From Odontocerum albicorne (taxonomy: Eukaryota; Arthropoda; Insecta; Trichoptera; Odontoceridae), in contig OX463852.1 of NCBI GenBank assembly GCA_949825065.1, positions 19,060,189 through 19,124,188 of the forward strand: a stretch of 64,000 nucleotides of DNA, written 5' to 3'. Positions 42,776-54,358 of the stretch are shown here, piece after piece. A program made the translations under genes and the position numbers. Numbering within the stretch: the first letter of the stretch is position 1; every line of letters starts with the position of its first letter. The notes beneath the pieces were generated by a model. It made no database searches. It saw nothing but the letters and a program-made list of their open reading frames with translations, and was not told where the DNA came from.

Positions 42776-42779
42776 TTTA

Positions 42780-43262
42780 TACAACCTACATAAAAACCTT
42801 TGTGTCCCTTTCGAGGTTAACAGAGAGAAAATACCTCCATAATTTTCCATTTAAACGCATAACTTTCGCGTCATCCACATTCATACATCTCAGCATGTAC
42901 AATCTTCGGTTATTCATTCTTCTCGTTTTACCTTCTTTAAACATCTGGCCCACTTGATCTAGCTACATTTTCTTCTTTCTATCTCTTCTACGCAAAACTT
43001 GCACGTCTGCCTAGTAAACATGCTTTGTCATTCTATCGTCATTCATTCTCTCCACATGTCCAATTCATCTTAAAACTTCCTTTCTTCATCTTACTTAAAA
43101 CGTATTCTGATTATGGAATTTGCGGAATGAATATTCCGCCTTCATATGTACATTGACACTCCACAATTTCTTCTTAGAGTATGCATCTTCACAGTATTAA
43201 ACTTATTTTTATCCTTTTTTGCCAAGCCTAAGCTTCACTTCCATACGTCATGTTGGAAACCA
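42780..43262 (-). mobile_element. LINE-A-related fragment, divergent subfamily
   Basis: Reverse-complement copy with the usual order (tcatacatctcagcatgtac, ggcccacttgatctagctac, cattctctccacatgtccaa, ttcacttccatacgtcatgt) but clearly different bases from the common type. A separate, older subfamily. Confidence 0.7.
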
Positions 43263-44685
43263 GGACACTATTATTTTTTGTTATTTTTGCTACTTTTTAT
43301 ATAGCGCAGTAGTTATCTAAAATATTACATATCATGAACTATTTACATTGTTCTCCGTCTTTACCCTTCTTTCAATGTCCCTTTCACAATATAATACATA
43401 ATTTCGTTCGCGTACCAAATATTTAATTGTCTTTTAGTTATTTAAGTCCTTAATACATGCGTATGTTTTATGCTACCCCTTGAATAAATTCAACTTAACA
43501 TGTGAAGTACAATTTTCCATAAATTACCTTTGTGTATTTTCTTTAAATAATCTCTGTTCTTCTTCAAAGTCATTGTAAATTCAAATCAGCCAGCGGAACC
43601 TTATAGTTGGCGAATATTTTCTATTCTCTATCGCAAAACTCTCTCGCATATAGAGGCCTTTACACGAGACTAGAGAAAATCGATACACATGACACAATGG
43701 AACAAACAACAAACAGAAAAATAAACAAAAACATCCCTTATTCTTAACACTCACAAAGTCTTTGATCCTTTATCAATGTACCGCCGAGATGTTATCTTTC
43801 AATATTAGCCAAAGTTATGTTTGGAATCAGATGTTCACTAGTTAATGTACAAATTTTAATGAATTTTGTTTCTTGGGAATAGAAGGATAAGTGTTAAAAT
43901 GGTACGATTTTATATGTTGTGTTAGTACGTTTTGACAGTGCACTTTGCGAGGTGGTAAACTGGTGCATATTCATTATGTCGAAACAAAAGGTTGGGTGTA
44001 AAGCGTTAAACACGCTCCCCTTGTATTAGGACTGGTATAGAAACCTTTCAGAAATCCGTTCAGTATTAAGGTACATAAACAAAAAGACTGAATCAATTGT
44101 TTATCATTTCAACGACCTTGAAGAAAAACTATGCATTTTTAAAGAGGTGATATTATTTTATACCAAAGTATTTTCAAATAAATTTTGGATACGTTTTATC
44201 CAAAAAAATATCAAGAATGTCATGACTAAGTAAAAATGTTCAAGCCAGTATTGATAACATATTTTTTATAAGGTAAATAAACTAATATGTTTGATGTTAA
44301 ACACAGTATTATCACACGATCGCATAGCTTTTTAAGACAGACATTCAGACAAAAGGTAAGATTTTTGTTGATACGTATGTAGGCACGTGAAACCTTTGAC
44401 TGCCTCAATTTTTTATTGCGTTGTGTTAATCACGAGCACCCCCAAAATAAATGAAAAACCCCTCATTTTTATTATTTTAAGATATTTATAATACAGATGA
44501 TTTAAAAATCAAAATAGTTTTATATAAATAGTCCAGGCTTTATTTACTGAAGAAATCGTTATTTGTGTAAAAGCAATTTTCATCATTTAAAGAAAAATAA
44601 AGAACGTATTTATTTATTGACAAAGTAAAAGACTCTCAAGTGTCCTTTACATATAACAATAGCAATTATAAAACAAAATAGAACA
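43263..44685. other. Long AT-rich spacer
   Basis: About 1.4 kb without a supported gene or repeat partner. Confidence 0.4.
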
Positions 44686-44689
44686 TAAA

Positions 44690-44895
44690 CGAAAAAGTTC
44701 GAGTGCTTGAGACATTTAATGCGAGGAGAAACGTATAAGATCATTTAACTAATATTGCAAGGGAAATTCAGGACAGAATGACTGCAGGAAGAAGAGGTTT
44801 TATTATGGTAGCATATATTTGTTCAGAACTGCAGTCTTACAGGTCAAAATAGCCATGTTGATCTCCAATCTCCGAAGAGGAGAGGAGCTTTCAAT
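44690..44895 (+). mobile_element. LINE-C fragment
   Basis: KKFECLRHLMRGETYKII, LILQGKF, then FRTAVLQVKIAMLISNLRRG (the FRAA-SKVRIA-MI-NLR terminal block). Matches the family at 19,380-19,815 with frameshifts. Confidence 0.7.
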
Positions 44896-44907
44896 AACAA
44901 TGATATA

Positions 44908-44975
44908 AAAGCTGATTGATTGGAAGAAATTGCCTACAAGCGATAAATCCATCAGATGTATTTTCATAAAAGTTT
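44908..44975 (+). mobile_element. SINE-1 tail fragment
   Basis: gctgattgattggaagaaat then tgcctacaagcgataaatcc and atcagatgta. Follows the LINE-C fragment directly. Confidence 0.5.
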
Positions 44976-45700
44976 TAAATAAATAAGAATTGTACCTATT
45001 TGATTATTTTAGAAACATGATCCAGATATTGTGATTTTATTTATCGTTAATTTTTGTTTATAAAATTCTATAAAAATATAGAGTGCGCATAAATACAGAT
45101 ATAAATCATATGTTACAAGAAAGATAAAAATAACATGAATTAGATTTGATTATTTTAGGAACATGATACTAAATGTTACTATGATAAATGTAAAGGAATA
45201 AACATACATACGAGTTTTTTTTAAATCGTTTCACTTTCGGGTCATTACACCGGATATATTTTTTTTAGACAAAGCCATTTAAAGTAAGTGGCAATTGTGT
45301 TGATCAATCTCATATCTCACCTTGAATCATCCTTCGTCCCTTTTCTTTCTGATTCTTCCCTTCCTTCCCTTTTAAGTCGTCCATCAAGCCTAATACACCT
45401 TCCCCACAATGCTCCTCTCAATTCCTTTGTCTGCAAACACCTTCCGTGCCAAATATTTTGCAAGATAAAAAAAGATCGCGATAAGTATTCTGGCAAAGAA
45501 TAATGCCTTGATGAATTAAACGATAAGGGAGGTGTTTGAGATTTTAGATAGTATGGAAATATATAATCAAGAATCGTGAGGGTTTTGAAATATTTTTTTG
45601 TACAATATTTAAAATAACATGTAGTATATACCTAAGAGACTGATTATTCTTGAAATTAGAGTTTTTTTATTTCATTTTACGTTCAAGTTGTTACACGAAG
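44976..45700. other. AT-rich spacer
   Basis: No supported feature. A pyrimidine-rich patch lies at 45,330-45,430. Confidence 0.3.
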
Positions 45701-45704
45701 ATAC

Positions 45705-45985
45705 GAAAAATATTGGATGACATGTAGCGATAGTAAACAAAGTCAATGGGGTAATTAAACATATAAACTCGAACCGATGCTAATGTTTCGAGTAAAATGA
45801 AGAAGGCCACTCACAGATAGTTTGGTCACCTGGAAGGAATGAATGAAGAAATACTAATAAATCAAATATAAAGTGATAATTTGGGTATAAGACGTCGTAC
45901 AAGAAGATCAAGGAAAGTATGGTTGGATCAAATAAATTATATTTAAAGAAAATAAAAAGTCAGAGAAATAACGCTGTTAATGTAT
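45705..45985 (+). mobile_element. LINE-A 3' fragment
   Basis: aaatattggatgacatgtag, ctaatgtttcgagtaaaatg, aaggaatgaatgaagaaata, gacgtcgtacaagaagatca and aggaaagtatggttggatca in the family order. Confidence 0.75.
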
Positions 45986-46170
45986 ATTTTCTTTTTGATA
46001 CGAGTATTATAGGATATTTTTATAAGATTATAGTTAAATGATGGGAAAATGTTTCATATTAATGATTTTTTTTCCATGTATACTTTAGTCGTCAAATATA
46101 TTTTTTATTACCTTCGAGTAACAACATTATAGGTATGTTTTTCTTTTATAAGAAATTATTTTCAACTCAC

Positions 46171-46227
46171 CAGAGAGACATGATGGCTGTCCTGCAGCAC
46201 CAAAAGATGATTTAAGTTGTGGAAATC
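46171..46227 (-). CDS. Internal exon of an unidentified minus-strand gene
   Basis: A 57-base exon candidate. On the minus strand the acceptor is a good pyrimidine tract (gtaattgtatttcttttgcag) and the donor is consensus (CTCTG|GTGAGT). In phase 1 the peptide is FPQLKSSFGAAGQPSCLS, with A/T-ending codons as expected in this AT-rich genome. The exon completes a glycine-type codon at its start and leaves one G at its end, which joins in frame to the exon at 4,854-4,925 (also phase 1). A second frame (DFHNLNHLLVLQDSHHVSL) is open too. It is not part of any repeat seen here, and I cannot name the protein. A length divisible by three makes it skippable without frameshift. Confidence 0.65.
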
Positions 46228-46409
46228 CTGCAAAAGAAATACAATTACTTTAGAGAACAAATTATATATAAAAAATTGTATTTTTATACAACTAAAAATC
46301 GTTTTTATATAAAAAAAAAACATTTTATTTTAGAACTAAAAGACAAATTAACACAATATGAGCATATTACTAATTTATAAAATTAAGAACTTAATAATAC
46401 TGCGATTTT

Positions 46410-46640
46410 TTATTTATACATACATACCATCACATAATTTATTTATGTAGGCAAAAAAGACAGATTGCCATATTTTCTTATCTCGACATGCATCCATCTT
46501 CTCTTCATCCATACACCTTCTCATATAACTCCTATGACTTCCCTAACTATTTACATTTCCTTCTTTCAAAATATCATTCACTTGATCCGATCAAAGTTTC
46601 CTTGGTCTTTCTCTACCCCGCCTTCCACTCAAATTTTAGA
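46410..46640 (-). mobile_element. LINE-A 3' fragment
   Basis: catacataccatcacataat, tcttatctcgacatgcatcc, acaccttctcatataactcc, catttccttctttcaaaata and ctctaccccgccttccactc, all reverse complement of the family end. Confidence 0.8.
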
Positions 46641-46669
46641 ATTCGGAGAAAAGAAAAATATTCGATGAA

Positions 46670-46870
46670 AAGAAAAAGAATTTATTCAAGCAGCGAATTT
46701 ATTTCTTTCAATCAATCAGCTTTTTCCGCATAATTATTTTCAGTATCCATAACTGTCTCTTAAACTTAGTAAAAGAAAAGAACATTTCAGAAAAAGTAAC
46801 AAATTAAAATGAAAGTTAAATCTCAAGGAAAATAAATATGTTATTAAGATGGTAATTGTTCGGGGAGTTA
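46670..46870 (-). mobile_element. LINE-E 3' UTR fragment
   Basis: Shares tttcaatcaatcagcttttt, ccgcataattattttcagta-like and taaatctcaaggaaaataaa blocks with 12,575-12,735, in the same orientation. It supports the boundaries of the LINE-E 3' region. Confidence 0.6.
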
Positions 46871-47489
46871 TAGACGAGAAATATTTTGAGATAAATATTG
46901 CTTAGTTAGTTTAGTTGAATCATATCTACTTGAGCCAGCAAAAATCTTGTCGTTTCAAAGTATACTCGAGTGAACTGAATCACTTTAAAATAATAACTTC
47001 TTTTATGAGTAAAAACTAAAACATTATTTATCAGTAGTCTCTACAATTCGGAACAATAAATTTATTCGATAAAAACAAAATTGAGCTCAAAGTTCTACTC
47101 ATGTGTATGAGTAAAATTTTGAGGTCGATTATGTCGAGTATTATTATGACAGACCTTTGCTGTTATTCTTCCTGTGGTGTGATGGTTTATCTCGAAGTTT
47201 TCGAGATATGGGTGGCGTACACATCTTTAAAAATCACTTGAATACATCATTTTAAGGGAATTTATGATTACATACTAAACATGTACGTTTCCTGCGGTTT
47301 TATTATTAAATATTTTTTTCTAAATATAATCAGATTTGGGGAACTACCTTATCTAATGACCACAATCACCACCTTCCTATCCTTACACTCAATTTATATA
47401 GATTTTTCTTAATCTACATAGATTATATCCTTATACCCAATTTAATTCGCACTTTTTTTCTGTCTAATTCCGAATGAAAGCGCCCTTAT
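46871..47489. other. AT-rich spacer
   Basis: No supported feature. Confidence 0.35.
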
Positions 47490-47702
47490 TTATTATACTT
47501 TTATTGTATACAGCTCAAACTGGCGGGCTTATTGTCACATAAGAATGTTTTGCAACAAACCAAAAAGATTTCAAAGAGGTATTAAGGGAAAACCAAACTA
47601 GAACCCTTTTAAAAAATATCTGGATTCCAACGGGAAACGAACCTGCAACCTTCAGGTCTGAAGATAGGTGTCTAACCAATTAGGCCACGAAGGTCGTCAC
47701 TT
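47490..47702 (-). mobile_element. SINE-1, full copy
   Basis: tattatacttttattgtata, aactggcgggcttattgtca, aaccaaactagaaccctttt, cgaacctgcaaccttcaggt (box B) and taaccaattaggccacgaag (box A), all in reverse orientation. Confidence 0.85.
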
Positions 47703-48330
47703 TAGAAGATAGTGTCCTTTAAATTGTCCTTTTATTGTTATTATAATAAAGGTATTTTTATATCACTCAAAGTGGAGGCATAAATCATGTGATCCAACAG
47801 TCTGAAGGAATATTGTGCAGGAGACTTCGACTCTTCCAGAGTTACACGGCCATCGGATATTAGTATACCAACTAATTTTTACAAATAAAAACTGTACGAC
47901 AAAACTATTTAATGAATATCTTTATATGTTTATATGCACATAAGGATTAACTTTACACGCAAAAAGCACATTTTGTTTTAATTTTATTGTGGTTTTATAA
48001 TGCTTATTTAATCTGCTATCATTCCCTACCACATATAAATTCGTTACGTGAAATACGATATTCAGGAAATATACAGTTAATGTAATCCGAGGCGGAGGCA
48101 TACGCTTATTCAAGGAACATAAAGAACTATATCGACTATTGGAATTATTTATTATTGAACAATACCATTTATACGGATGGATCGGTAGATTTTGAAATCC
48201 CCTCGTGTGGAAGTAATCCGTACAGATTTTTTGGCAAATCATCTGAAATATACTAAGGGTGTTCGAAATCAACCTTACATTTGTTATTTTTTTCTATTTG
48301 AATGTTAACATACTATCGCGAAATTTACCA
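47703..48330. other. AT-rich spacer
   Basis: A 116-codon minus-strand frame at 47,922-48,272 has no recognisable motif and AT-driven composition. No other feature. Confidence 0.3.
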
Positions 48331-48334
48331 TTTC

Positions 48335-48795
48335 GGGTTAACAGAGAGGACAGATCGACATGCTTTTCTTTCACTATATTTCGACTCGTTTAAGTGTTTT
48401 TCCACGTCCATGTTTCGCTTCCATACATAAAATTTGGCACCAAAATTATATTGTGGACTATCATCTTAGCAGATTTTGACACTGTCTGGTACGAGTACCT
48501 ATATGTGTTTTAGTGCCCTATTGACTTTCCTATCGCTACACGCCATTATAAATCCTTTTTAACTCTTCCATCATCTGAGAACATACTACCCAAATAGCAG
48601 AACTTCTCAACTGGCTCCAATCTTTCTTTATTCACCCATATGTCGTATTTACTTTTCCTTTCACACTTTTCAGCCACCATTACTTTGGATTACGCTACAT
48701 TCATTCTCGGATCTTTGTCTTTGCATGTCTCATGCAATTTACTTATCAAACTCTGCAATTCATCTTCACTCTTCGCCCGTTAATATAAATAACCT
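48335..48795 (-). mobile_element. LINE-A fragment reaching into the reverse transcriptase thumb region
   Basis: The reverse complement encodes EDELQSLISKLHETCKDKDP, RMNVA, SKVMVAEKCERKSKYDIWVN, KERLEPVEKFCYLGSMFSDD and, further on, SKSAKMIVHN with VPNFMYGSETW. Order and spacing match the N-KT-VM----...---L--V--F-YLGS--S-DG...K--VYN--V-P-L-YGSE-W region downstream of the catalytic FADD motif. It extends further upstream than any other LINE-A copy here. Confidence 0.85.
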
Positions 48796-49095
48796 GGTAT
48801 AAACGAAACATTAAGGCCAATATTTTGCCTCTGGAGTTGAGTAACCATGCATCAACATATTAAAGATTTCGATCCTGCAAAGCAACTTGCATCTCGTTCT
48901 ACAAGTGTAGAAGTTCCATAAAATTATAGAAAAATGCAATTTTTCTTGTTCTATGTAAGCGTTGTTACACTAAAACAAATGTAAGTTCTTTTCGACTATA
49001 AAATAAGTCTTCCACAATTACGTAAGTCTACTTGGCTAAATTTGGTAATATTTTGTGATATACATACATATCATTGGTATATTGAACATAAATAT
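48796..49095. other. AT-rich spacer
   Basis: No supported feature. Confidence 0.35.
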
Positions 49096-49099
49096 ACAT

Positions 49100-49286
49100 A
49101 TTCATATTAAATAATTTTAAACGATGACTTTGTAATTTATTATTACTACTGCTTTTTGTATCTCCATGTTAGTTTAAGATCAAGTTTTATAATTTTTATC
49201 AATAATTTTAAGTACTTGTATAACTTGTCATATGTTCATTTGTATATAAAATGCACTGTTATGCCGTAAATTAAATAAATAAATAA
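49100..49286 (+). mobile_element. Possible LINE 3' tail
   Basis: T-rich 3' UTR-like stretch ending in ttatgccgtaaattaaataa ataaataaa, the AATAAA-repeat tail typical of Jockey-type non-LTR elements. The coding region is absent. Confidence 0.35.
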
Positions 49287-50245
49287 ACACTACCATGTAA
49301 TTTGCATAAATTAATCTGCATACGTTCCCATCTGACATTTATATGACACCAATTGACCTCTGTAATTTCTTCACACATGAATCTATACATGTTGAAATAC
49401 AGGGTATACCTACCAACATTACGCATACTTGTTTTATCCCTTTCGAAATATTAAATTATATAGTCAAATCACCATTCACTCTAATATATGCTATACTTTC
49501 GGCGTATAATGACGCAATCAATACTACGCATTATTTTTTGTTCGACACTATATTTATTCAATATTTTCCATAGCTTTGTCAGAAGCGATTATTATTATTA
49601 GACTTATGATCCATGACTGGTGAAGGAATGTATTTTTTATTCACGTTAATTATATAATATTAAAATGATCACATTTTGTTGATGATGTGATTTAAAGTCA
49701 ATGAAGATTCAAATTATTATTTATGTAATGGCGGTTCTATTAAATAACACCGATGGTTCATGAGATATGAAAATAATTTTAGATAAAAATTTCTTAAATG
49801 ACCGAGTATAGTATAAACTAATGTGCAACGCTTTATTGAATTGATTTACTAAATAATGAGGGAAAGCAGCCTGTTATCTTACGAGATACATTTGAAAACT
49901 AAAAGAAAATATTTAAATATATAAATAAATATACTAGGTTTATTGATAGCAGCTTATTATGTCGAGGTGCATCTCCTCCAATAGAAAGCAAGCCCGGTCC
50001 CGAGGACATCAGATGTATTTCAGGCACACCCTTGTTTATTTCTTTTCCTATAAAAAATATCAGCCTATTTAAAAAAATATTTCCAATATTTATATCTAGA
50101 CCAATAAATTAAACGTATCCCCTCAAGCTTAACTTAATTGAAAATACTAAAAAAAATAGATCTCGTTTAATTATTCCCGATTAGTTTAACGAAGTTACTG
50201 CTCCATTATAGTAAAAATATATTATTATTCCTATTTTTTTTCATG
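49287..50245. other. AT-rich spacer
   Basis: No supported gene; a 76-codon frame at 49,343 shows no known motif. 49,935-49,985 weakly resembles a SINE-1 tail. Confidence 0.3.
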
Positions 50246-50249
50246 TAAA

Positions 50250-50350
50250 TAGGAAGATCGTAAGATAGGCGCCACATTAGAATAGACGCCACATTACTCT
50301 GCCACTCTGTTCTTCCTGCTTACCGCAACAGGGAAACGATACACTAATAT
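50250..50350 (+). mobile_element. LINE-A terminal fragment with 17-bp tandem duplication
   Basis: cactctgttcttcctgctta ccgcaacagggaaacg is the conserved LINE-A end. Just upstream ataggcgccacattaga (50,265) is tandemly duplicated at 50,282. Confidence 0.6.
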
Positions 50351-50365
50351 GTATTATAGTATATT

Positions 50366-50556
50366 GGTCTTTCGTAGTGTACATAACAAACTAGCGGATT
50401 CATTGTTATGTGGCAACAAACCAGAAAGGTGTTCAGCAAATCTTAAGTGAAAACCAAGCCTTAACCAAAAAAAACTGTTAAATAATGGTAATCGAACCCG
50501 CAACATAAGGGCTGGAAGACCGGAGTCTGATCAACTAGAACACGGATATCGATGTT
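50366..50556 (-). mobile_element. SINE-1
   Basis: tggtctttcgtagtgtacat, gttatgtggcaacaaaccag, taagtgaaaaccaagcctta, atcgaacccgcaacataagg and ggctggaagaccggagtctg, reverse orientation. Confidence 0.8.
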
Positions 50557-51125
50557 TGTTTGCTAAGAATTATTAACTATTGGAATGAAACTCTATTAGT
50601 CAAAACTTATAAAAAAAATTGCTTGTAATTAAATATTTAAGAACTTTTGTCAATGTTGAACATCCTCGAGAACGCTCCATCAGTCAAGTGTTCCCATTGT
50701 CACCCATTTTTTTGCATTTTCCTAATAAATCCACTTAAAGTCTCGCGCATAATAAGGATATTAAGTTTCAATAAAGCTTTGTCTTCATACAAAACCACAC
50801 ATTAGCAATTTAATAATAAAATATGGTAACGAATTATTATATTTATTTTATAAAATAGTCGTCTCTTTCAAATGATTTTATTTTTATGAAAGTAATTTAA
50901 CCATAAAATACACATAAATCAGCTGTATATTATATTTTTCTATGTAAAAATATATTCTAATTCCGCATGTTCAAAAACGCAAGACTTAGAATTTTGTGGA
51001 TTGCATATTTGTATTTTATTATCTATCTTACATATTAATTTATTTAAAACATTTTTGTATTGTGTACAATATTGTGGGTTTTTTAAGTTAGTTATCTTAT
51101 GGTGAGTATATAGTTTACATTATCA
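50557..51125. other. AT-rich spacer
   Basis: No supported feature. Confidence 0.35.
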
Positions 51126-51129
51126 TCTC

Positions 51130-51450
51130 CATCCTATCGTGCAGCTCATGACTGAGCGTCGTGACTCCCCTGATAGCCTTTGACGACTACTCTCCATCTA
51201 TTTCTGCACTTCGCAGCTCGAAGGGCAGTTGTTAAGGGTAGTCCAGTTGCGTCTCTCACTTGGCCAGTCTAACGTATTGGGAGTCTTTTTGTGGGTCATC
51301 CTTCCCCGCTTCCAGTTACCAAAAGCTTCTCCAAACTGTCTCCTTGGCCACGACATATGTGCCCAAATAATTTGAAAGAGGACTCGCCGACAGCATACTG
51401 TCGATAATTTGTCAGTGATTCTCAATTCTTCGAGAATATTATACATACAT
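51130..51450 (-). mobile_element. LINE-B fragment
   Basis: The reverse complement gives NILEELRITDKLSTVCCRRV, AHMSWPRRQFGEAFGNWKRG, RMTHKKTPNTLDWPSERRNW and the terminal W--VV-G block. Same C-terminal pattern as 2,712-3,170 and 31,440-31,920, with a few frameshifts. Confidence 0.75.
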
Positions 51451-51618
51451 TGTAATTTATTTGAGTACATTTATATTAAGTGGAATAAACGCTATTTATT
51501 GCACTTTATATAACGGTATAACCATACCGGTTTCCAGGTTTTCCCCTCATCATCAGGAAAGCATTAACAAGTCTTGTTTTTAAACCTCCATAGTGGTAAT
51601 ATCTTAACTTTAAATAAT
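51449..51618 (-). mobile_element. HHP element, colinear copy
   Basis: In reverse complement: head (taaagttaagatattaccac), then TCCTGATGATGAGGGGAAAA, CTGGAAACCGGTATGGTTAT, then aataaatagcg and aaattacaat. It abuts the LINE-B fragment. More diverged than the 13,134 copy; stem II loop changed to GGGGAAAA. Confidence 0.65.
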
Positions 51619-51696
51619 TTAATATACATACATATTAAATATCGAACAAATATACAACGATAATATTAAAATAATTGATGAGAAATAAAAATAAAT

Positions 51697-51905
51697 TTGC
51701 TATACCAGTGTTTCTTAATTCGCTTTTTGCTGCAGGTCAGCGATAGTAAGAGTCTAATAATAGCTGGAAGCTGGTTCCAATGTCTACCTGGAAATGCCAA
51801 AAGCAAAATCTGTTTCAGCATAACGCGAGTTTATCCATGCATATTAAATAAAGCGATAAAAATGCATCTATCCAGCTTTGAAATTAGACGACTATTTTAA
51901 ACGGT
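51697..51905 (+). other. Unclassified open stretch with acceptor-like start
   Basis: A strong acceptor-like sequence (attcgctttttgctgcag) precedes an open frame VSDSKSLIIAGSWFQCLPGN, AKSKICFSITRVYP that ends at TAA at about 51,900. Parts (GGAAGCTGGTTCCA, ctacctggaaatg) resemble the RSH-b repeats at 17,340 and 26,430, so a repeat origin is more likely than a gene. Confidence 0.25.
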
Positions 51906-52408
51906 GTATCTGCCTCGTCCTTTCTGTTAAATATCCTGTCACAATATTACAACACGTAAACGCTGATTTTAAATCTTGATTCCCCATGACAGTCCTCTTT
52001 TATCGTATGTGTACTACCCCAGCACGCTCTATTCCCCAGCACACATACTTTATAGAAACCCTAATGTATAAACATATATTTACCACGGATTTATGGTTTG
52101 TTTTCAATGGAGCGCGGTAATTTTATATCCACTAGAACTATATCCGACTTTTTATGGTTTTTCTTTAATATTTCTATAGGGCTTTAAAATTTAATGTTGT
52201 TTAACATGTAAACCAAATGTCTATGAAAGAAATCTACACCTATTTTTTCTACGAATTAGTTATATTCACCTCGTTTCTTTAGATTGGTTTACAATATAAG
52301 AATTACTCATTTATTGAGTTAATTTTAGGCTTGCTTATGTTGTTTAGTTCAAAGAGTGGGCTTAAATATTACTTTGCATAGAGAAAGTAATAGACCACTG
52401 GGAAATAG
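51906..52408. other. AT-rich spacer
   Basis: No supported feature. Confidence 0.35.
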
Positions 52409-52595
52409 AAGACCTCCTTGGCCTGGTGGTAAGACGTTTGTCTGACGATCCGGAGGTTGCGGCTTCGATCCCCGCTGGAATCCAGATTTTTTTTAAATGG
52501 AATTCCAGTCGGGGTTTTACTTAGGTCCCATTACAACATCTTTCTGGTTGGTTGGAAGAGATTGCCACAGTGTAATAAAACTCGCCAGGTTAAAA
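52409..52595 (+). mobile_element. SINE-1, well preserved
   Basis: CTTGGCCTGGTGGTAAGACG (box A context), GAGGTTGCGGCTTCGATCCC (box B), ccagtcggggttttacttag, tttctggttggttggaagag, attgccacagtgtaataaaa. The tail end is truncated at caggttaaaa where the next copy starts. Confidence 0.85.
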
Positions 52596-52600
52596 AAATA

Positions 52601-52800
52601 CTGACGATCATCTAGTTAATAAAACACCTTTGTTTGAAACCGTGGGTTACGAGATCGACTTCTGTCGGTGTTCAGATTTTTTTTAAAGAATTGTAGTCTG
52701 GTTTTCACGTAAGACAATAAGATTTATTTAGATATTTTATTGTAAACTTGCTATTTGTAAACATTACATTTCCAACCACCCAGACAAGGCTTGAGTAGTA
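52601..52800 (+). mobile_element. SINE-1 tandem copy and opposed tail piece
   Basis: Second head directly downstream (gatcatctagttaataaaac, gtgggttacgagatcgactt, tagtctggttttcacgtaag, to about 52,720), followed by a minus-oriented tail/core piece (acatttccaaccacccagac) to about 52,800. Three SINE pieces in 390 bases. Confidence 0.65.
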
Positions 52801-53385
52801 TTGTGCCAATAGCTGAAGTAATGGTCACTACAACGTTATTTTCTTAAAGAAAAAAAAAGAACTGAACATTAAAAACAAATGTAAAAAAATAGTAATACAA
52901 AATATTTTCATATGATACCAAATACTGGAAAAGGAGAAAGAAGATGGAAAAGGACAAGAGTATAAGAATTGTGAAGAAATAAATTTCGTCCTTGAAAATA
53001 AATAATATTGATTTAACACATTTGATAATATTAGAGCCCGTTATTAATACCTATGTCCGGAAGCTGGATCAAATCTTTCCTCTATTTAGAATACTGTTAA
53101 AAGAAGATTCACTGTGTTATAGAACAAAGCGGTAGTGTTATCATTCCATAAATAAACCATTTAACGGGTTTGATATTTTTGCATACACATGAGTGATCTT
53201 TGCTTTGGAATAATTAAAAAATATTAAGAAATGTGTTTTGTGAGTTGGGTATTTTTTGTATAATTACGCCTATTTATCTTAGAAAAGGGAAAAACGTGAG
53301 TTCGATATTTTTTTGCTTAATTAAGTTCAATTCATACATCGTAATTGATTTGCATAGTTGTCAGGCCTAGTTTTCTTTTTAGTCC
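52801..53385. other. AT-rich spacer
   Basis: No supported feature. Confidence 0.35.
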
Positions 53386-53387
53386 AA

Positions 53388-53612
53388 ACGTGAGTGGTAG
53401 AGTAAAACCAAGGAAAGTATGGTTGGATCAAGTGAATGCTATTTGAAAATAAAGAGTGTAAAATGTCAGAGAAATCGTAGGTGTTGTATGAGAAGGTGTA
53501 AAAATGTATATGAGGCTAATGATGTGTTTTGTAATAAGCAAGTCTGACACTTTGTCATATTTACCCACGCTAACAGGGAAACAACGTGATGGTATGTATG
53601 TATGTATGTAAA
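53388..53612 (+). mobile_element. LINE-A 3' fragment with (TATG)n tail
   Basis: gagtggtagagtaaaaccaa, ggaaagtatggttggatcaa, cagagaaatcgtaggtgttg, tatgagaaggtg and the end block, followed by ggtatgtatgtatgtatgta. The TATG repeat at the 3' end appears in several copies and is the natural tail of the family. Confidence 0.8.
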
Positions 53613-53689
53613 TCAGTCTAGCCTACAAATTAGGTATTTAGAAAGATTTTTTTTTAACCAGAATACAACCCTGATTAATCCTATTTTTC

Positions 53690-53960
53690 AATTTCTAAGA
53701 AAATGTGTGTCTCATTTGATCGTGAATCGATCACAAGTACGGTGGCTTCCTTATCCCATTAGGAGCAGTGTCCAGGTATTTATGAAAAGAGCAAGAGGGA
53801 CTCCATAAAGGGACATGGGGCCGGACAATGGACACAATAAGGGCCCCTATTAGTAACATAATGGACTTAGAGGAGCTTATCCCAAATATACGAGACCCGG
53901 AATATAAAAGATCTTCAAATACCACTTGGACCGTGTTGTTGGATATACTTGACACATTTT
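53690..53960. other. Unclassified GC-richer region
   Basis: Open for 74 codons on the minus strand (no known motif) and locally GC-rich (gggacatggggccggacaat). No partner in the window. Possibly an old transposon or exon remnant. Confidence 0.25.
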
Positions 53961-54009
53961 TTATTATTAATAAAATAATTGCGAAATATCTACGTTAACC
54001 TCTTCATTA

Positions 54010-54300
54010 TCCAAAGGTCGTGAACGTTGAAATTTAAGGAGTAAAAGAAACAGAAGGAACTGTATACGATATTTAAATATGGTTAGAAGGTGAAAAATGA
54101 ATGCCATGATAGGAATATTTAGCGCCCTGTCCTCTCTACCAAGCTTAACAAAGAAATGTTGTCATAGTTTGTATGTATGTAAGTGTTGAAAAGTTCCTTG
54201 AGCTCAACAGTTTATGGATGTGAAAGATACGAAATATGTGTGTTAAGACGGAAAAGTCTCGAGTTTTAACCTTTCTATCTATTTATTCCTTCAAATTTTA
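54010..54300 (+). mobile_element. Two adjoining LINE-A 3' fragments
   Basis: 54,010-54,175 ends in gcgccctgtcctctctacca, the conserved end, with tatgtatgta. 54,215-54,300 restarts with tatggatgtgaaagatacga and gtgttaagacggaaaagtct, a second diverged end. Confidence 0.55.
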
Positions 54301-54358
54301 TTTGTGTAATTAAAAATGGTTGTACCAATTTGGTAGTCAAAACATTTGTTATTTTTAG

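Noticed and set aside
53731..53955. Gene on the minus strand (74 codons)
   Set aside because: Open frame without recognisable motif in a GC-rich patch; kept only as an unclassified region.
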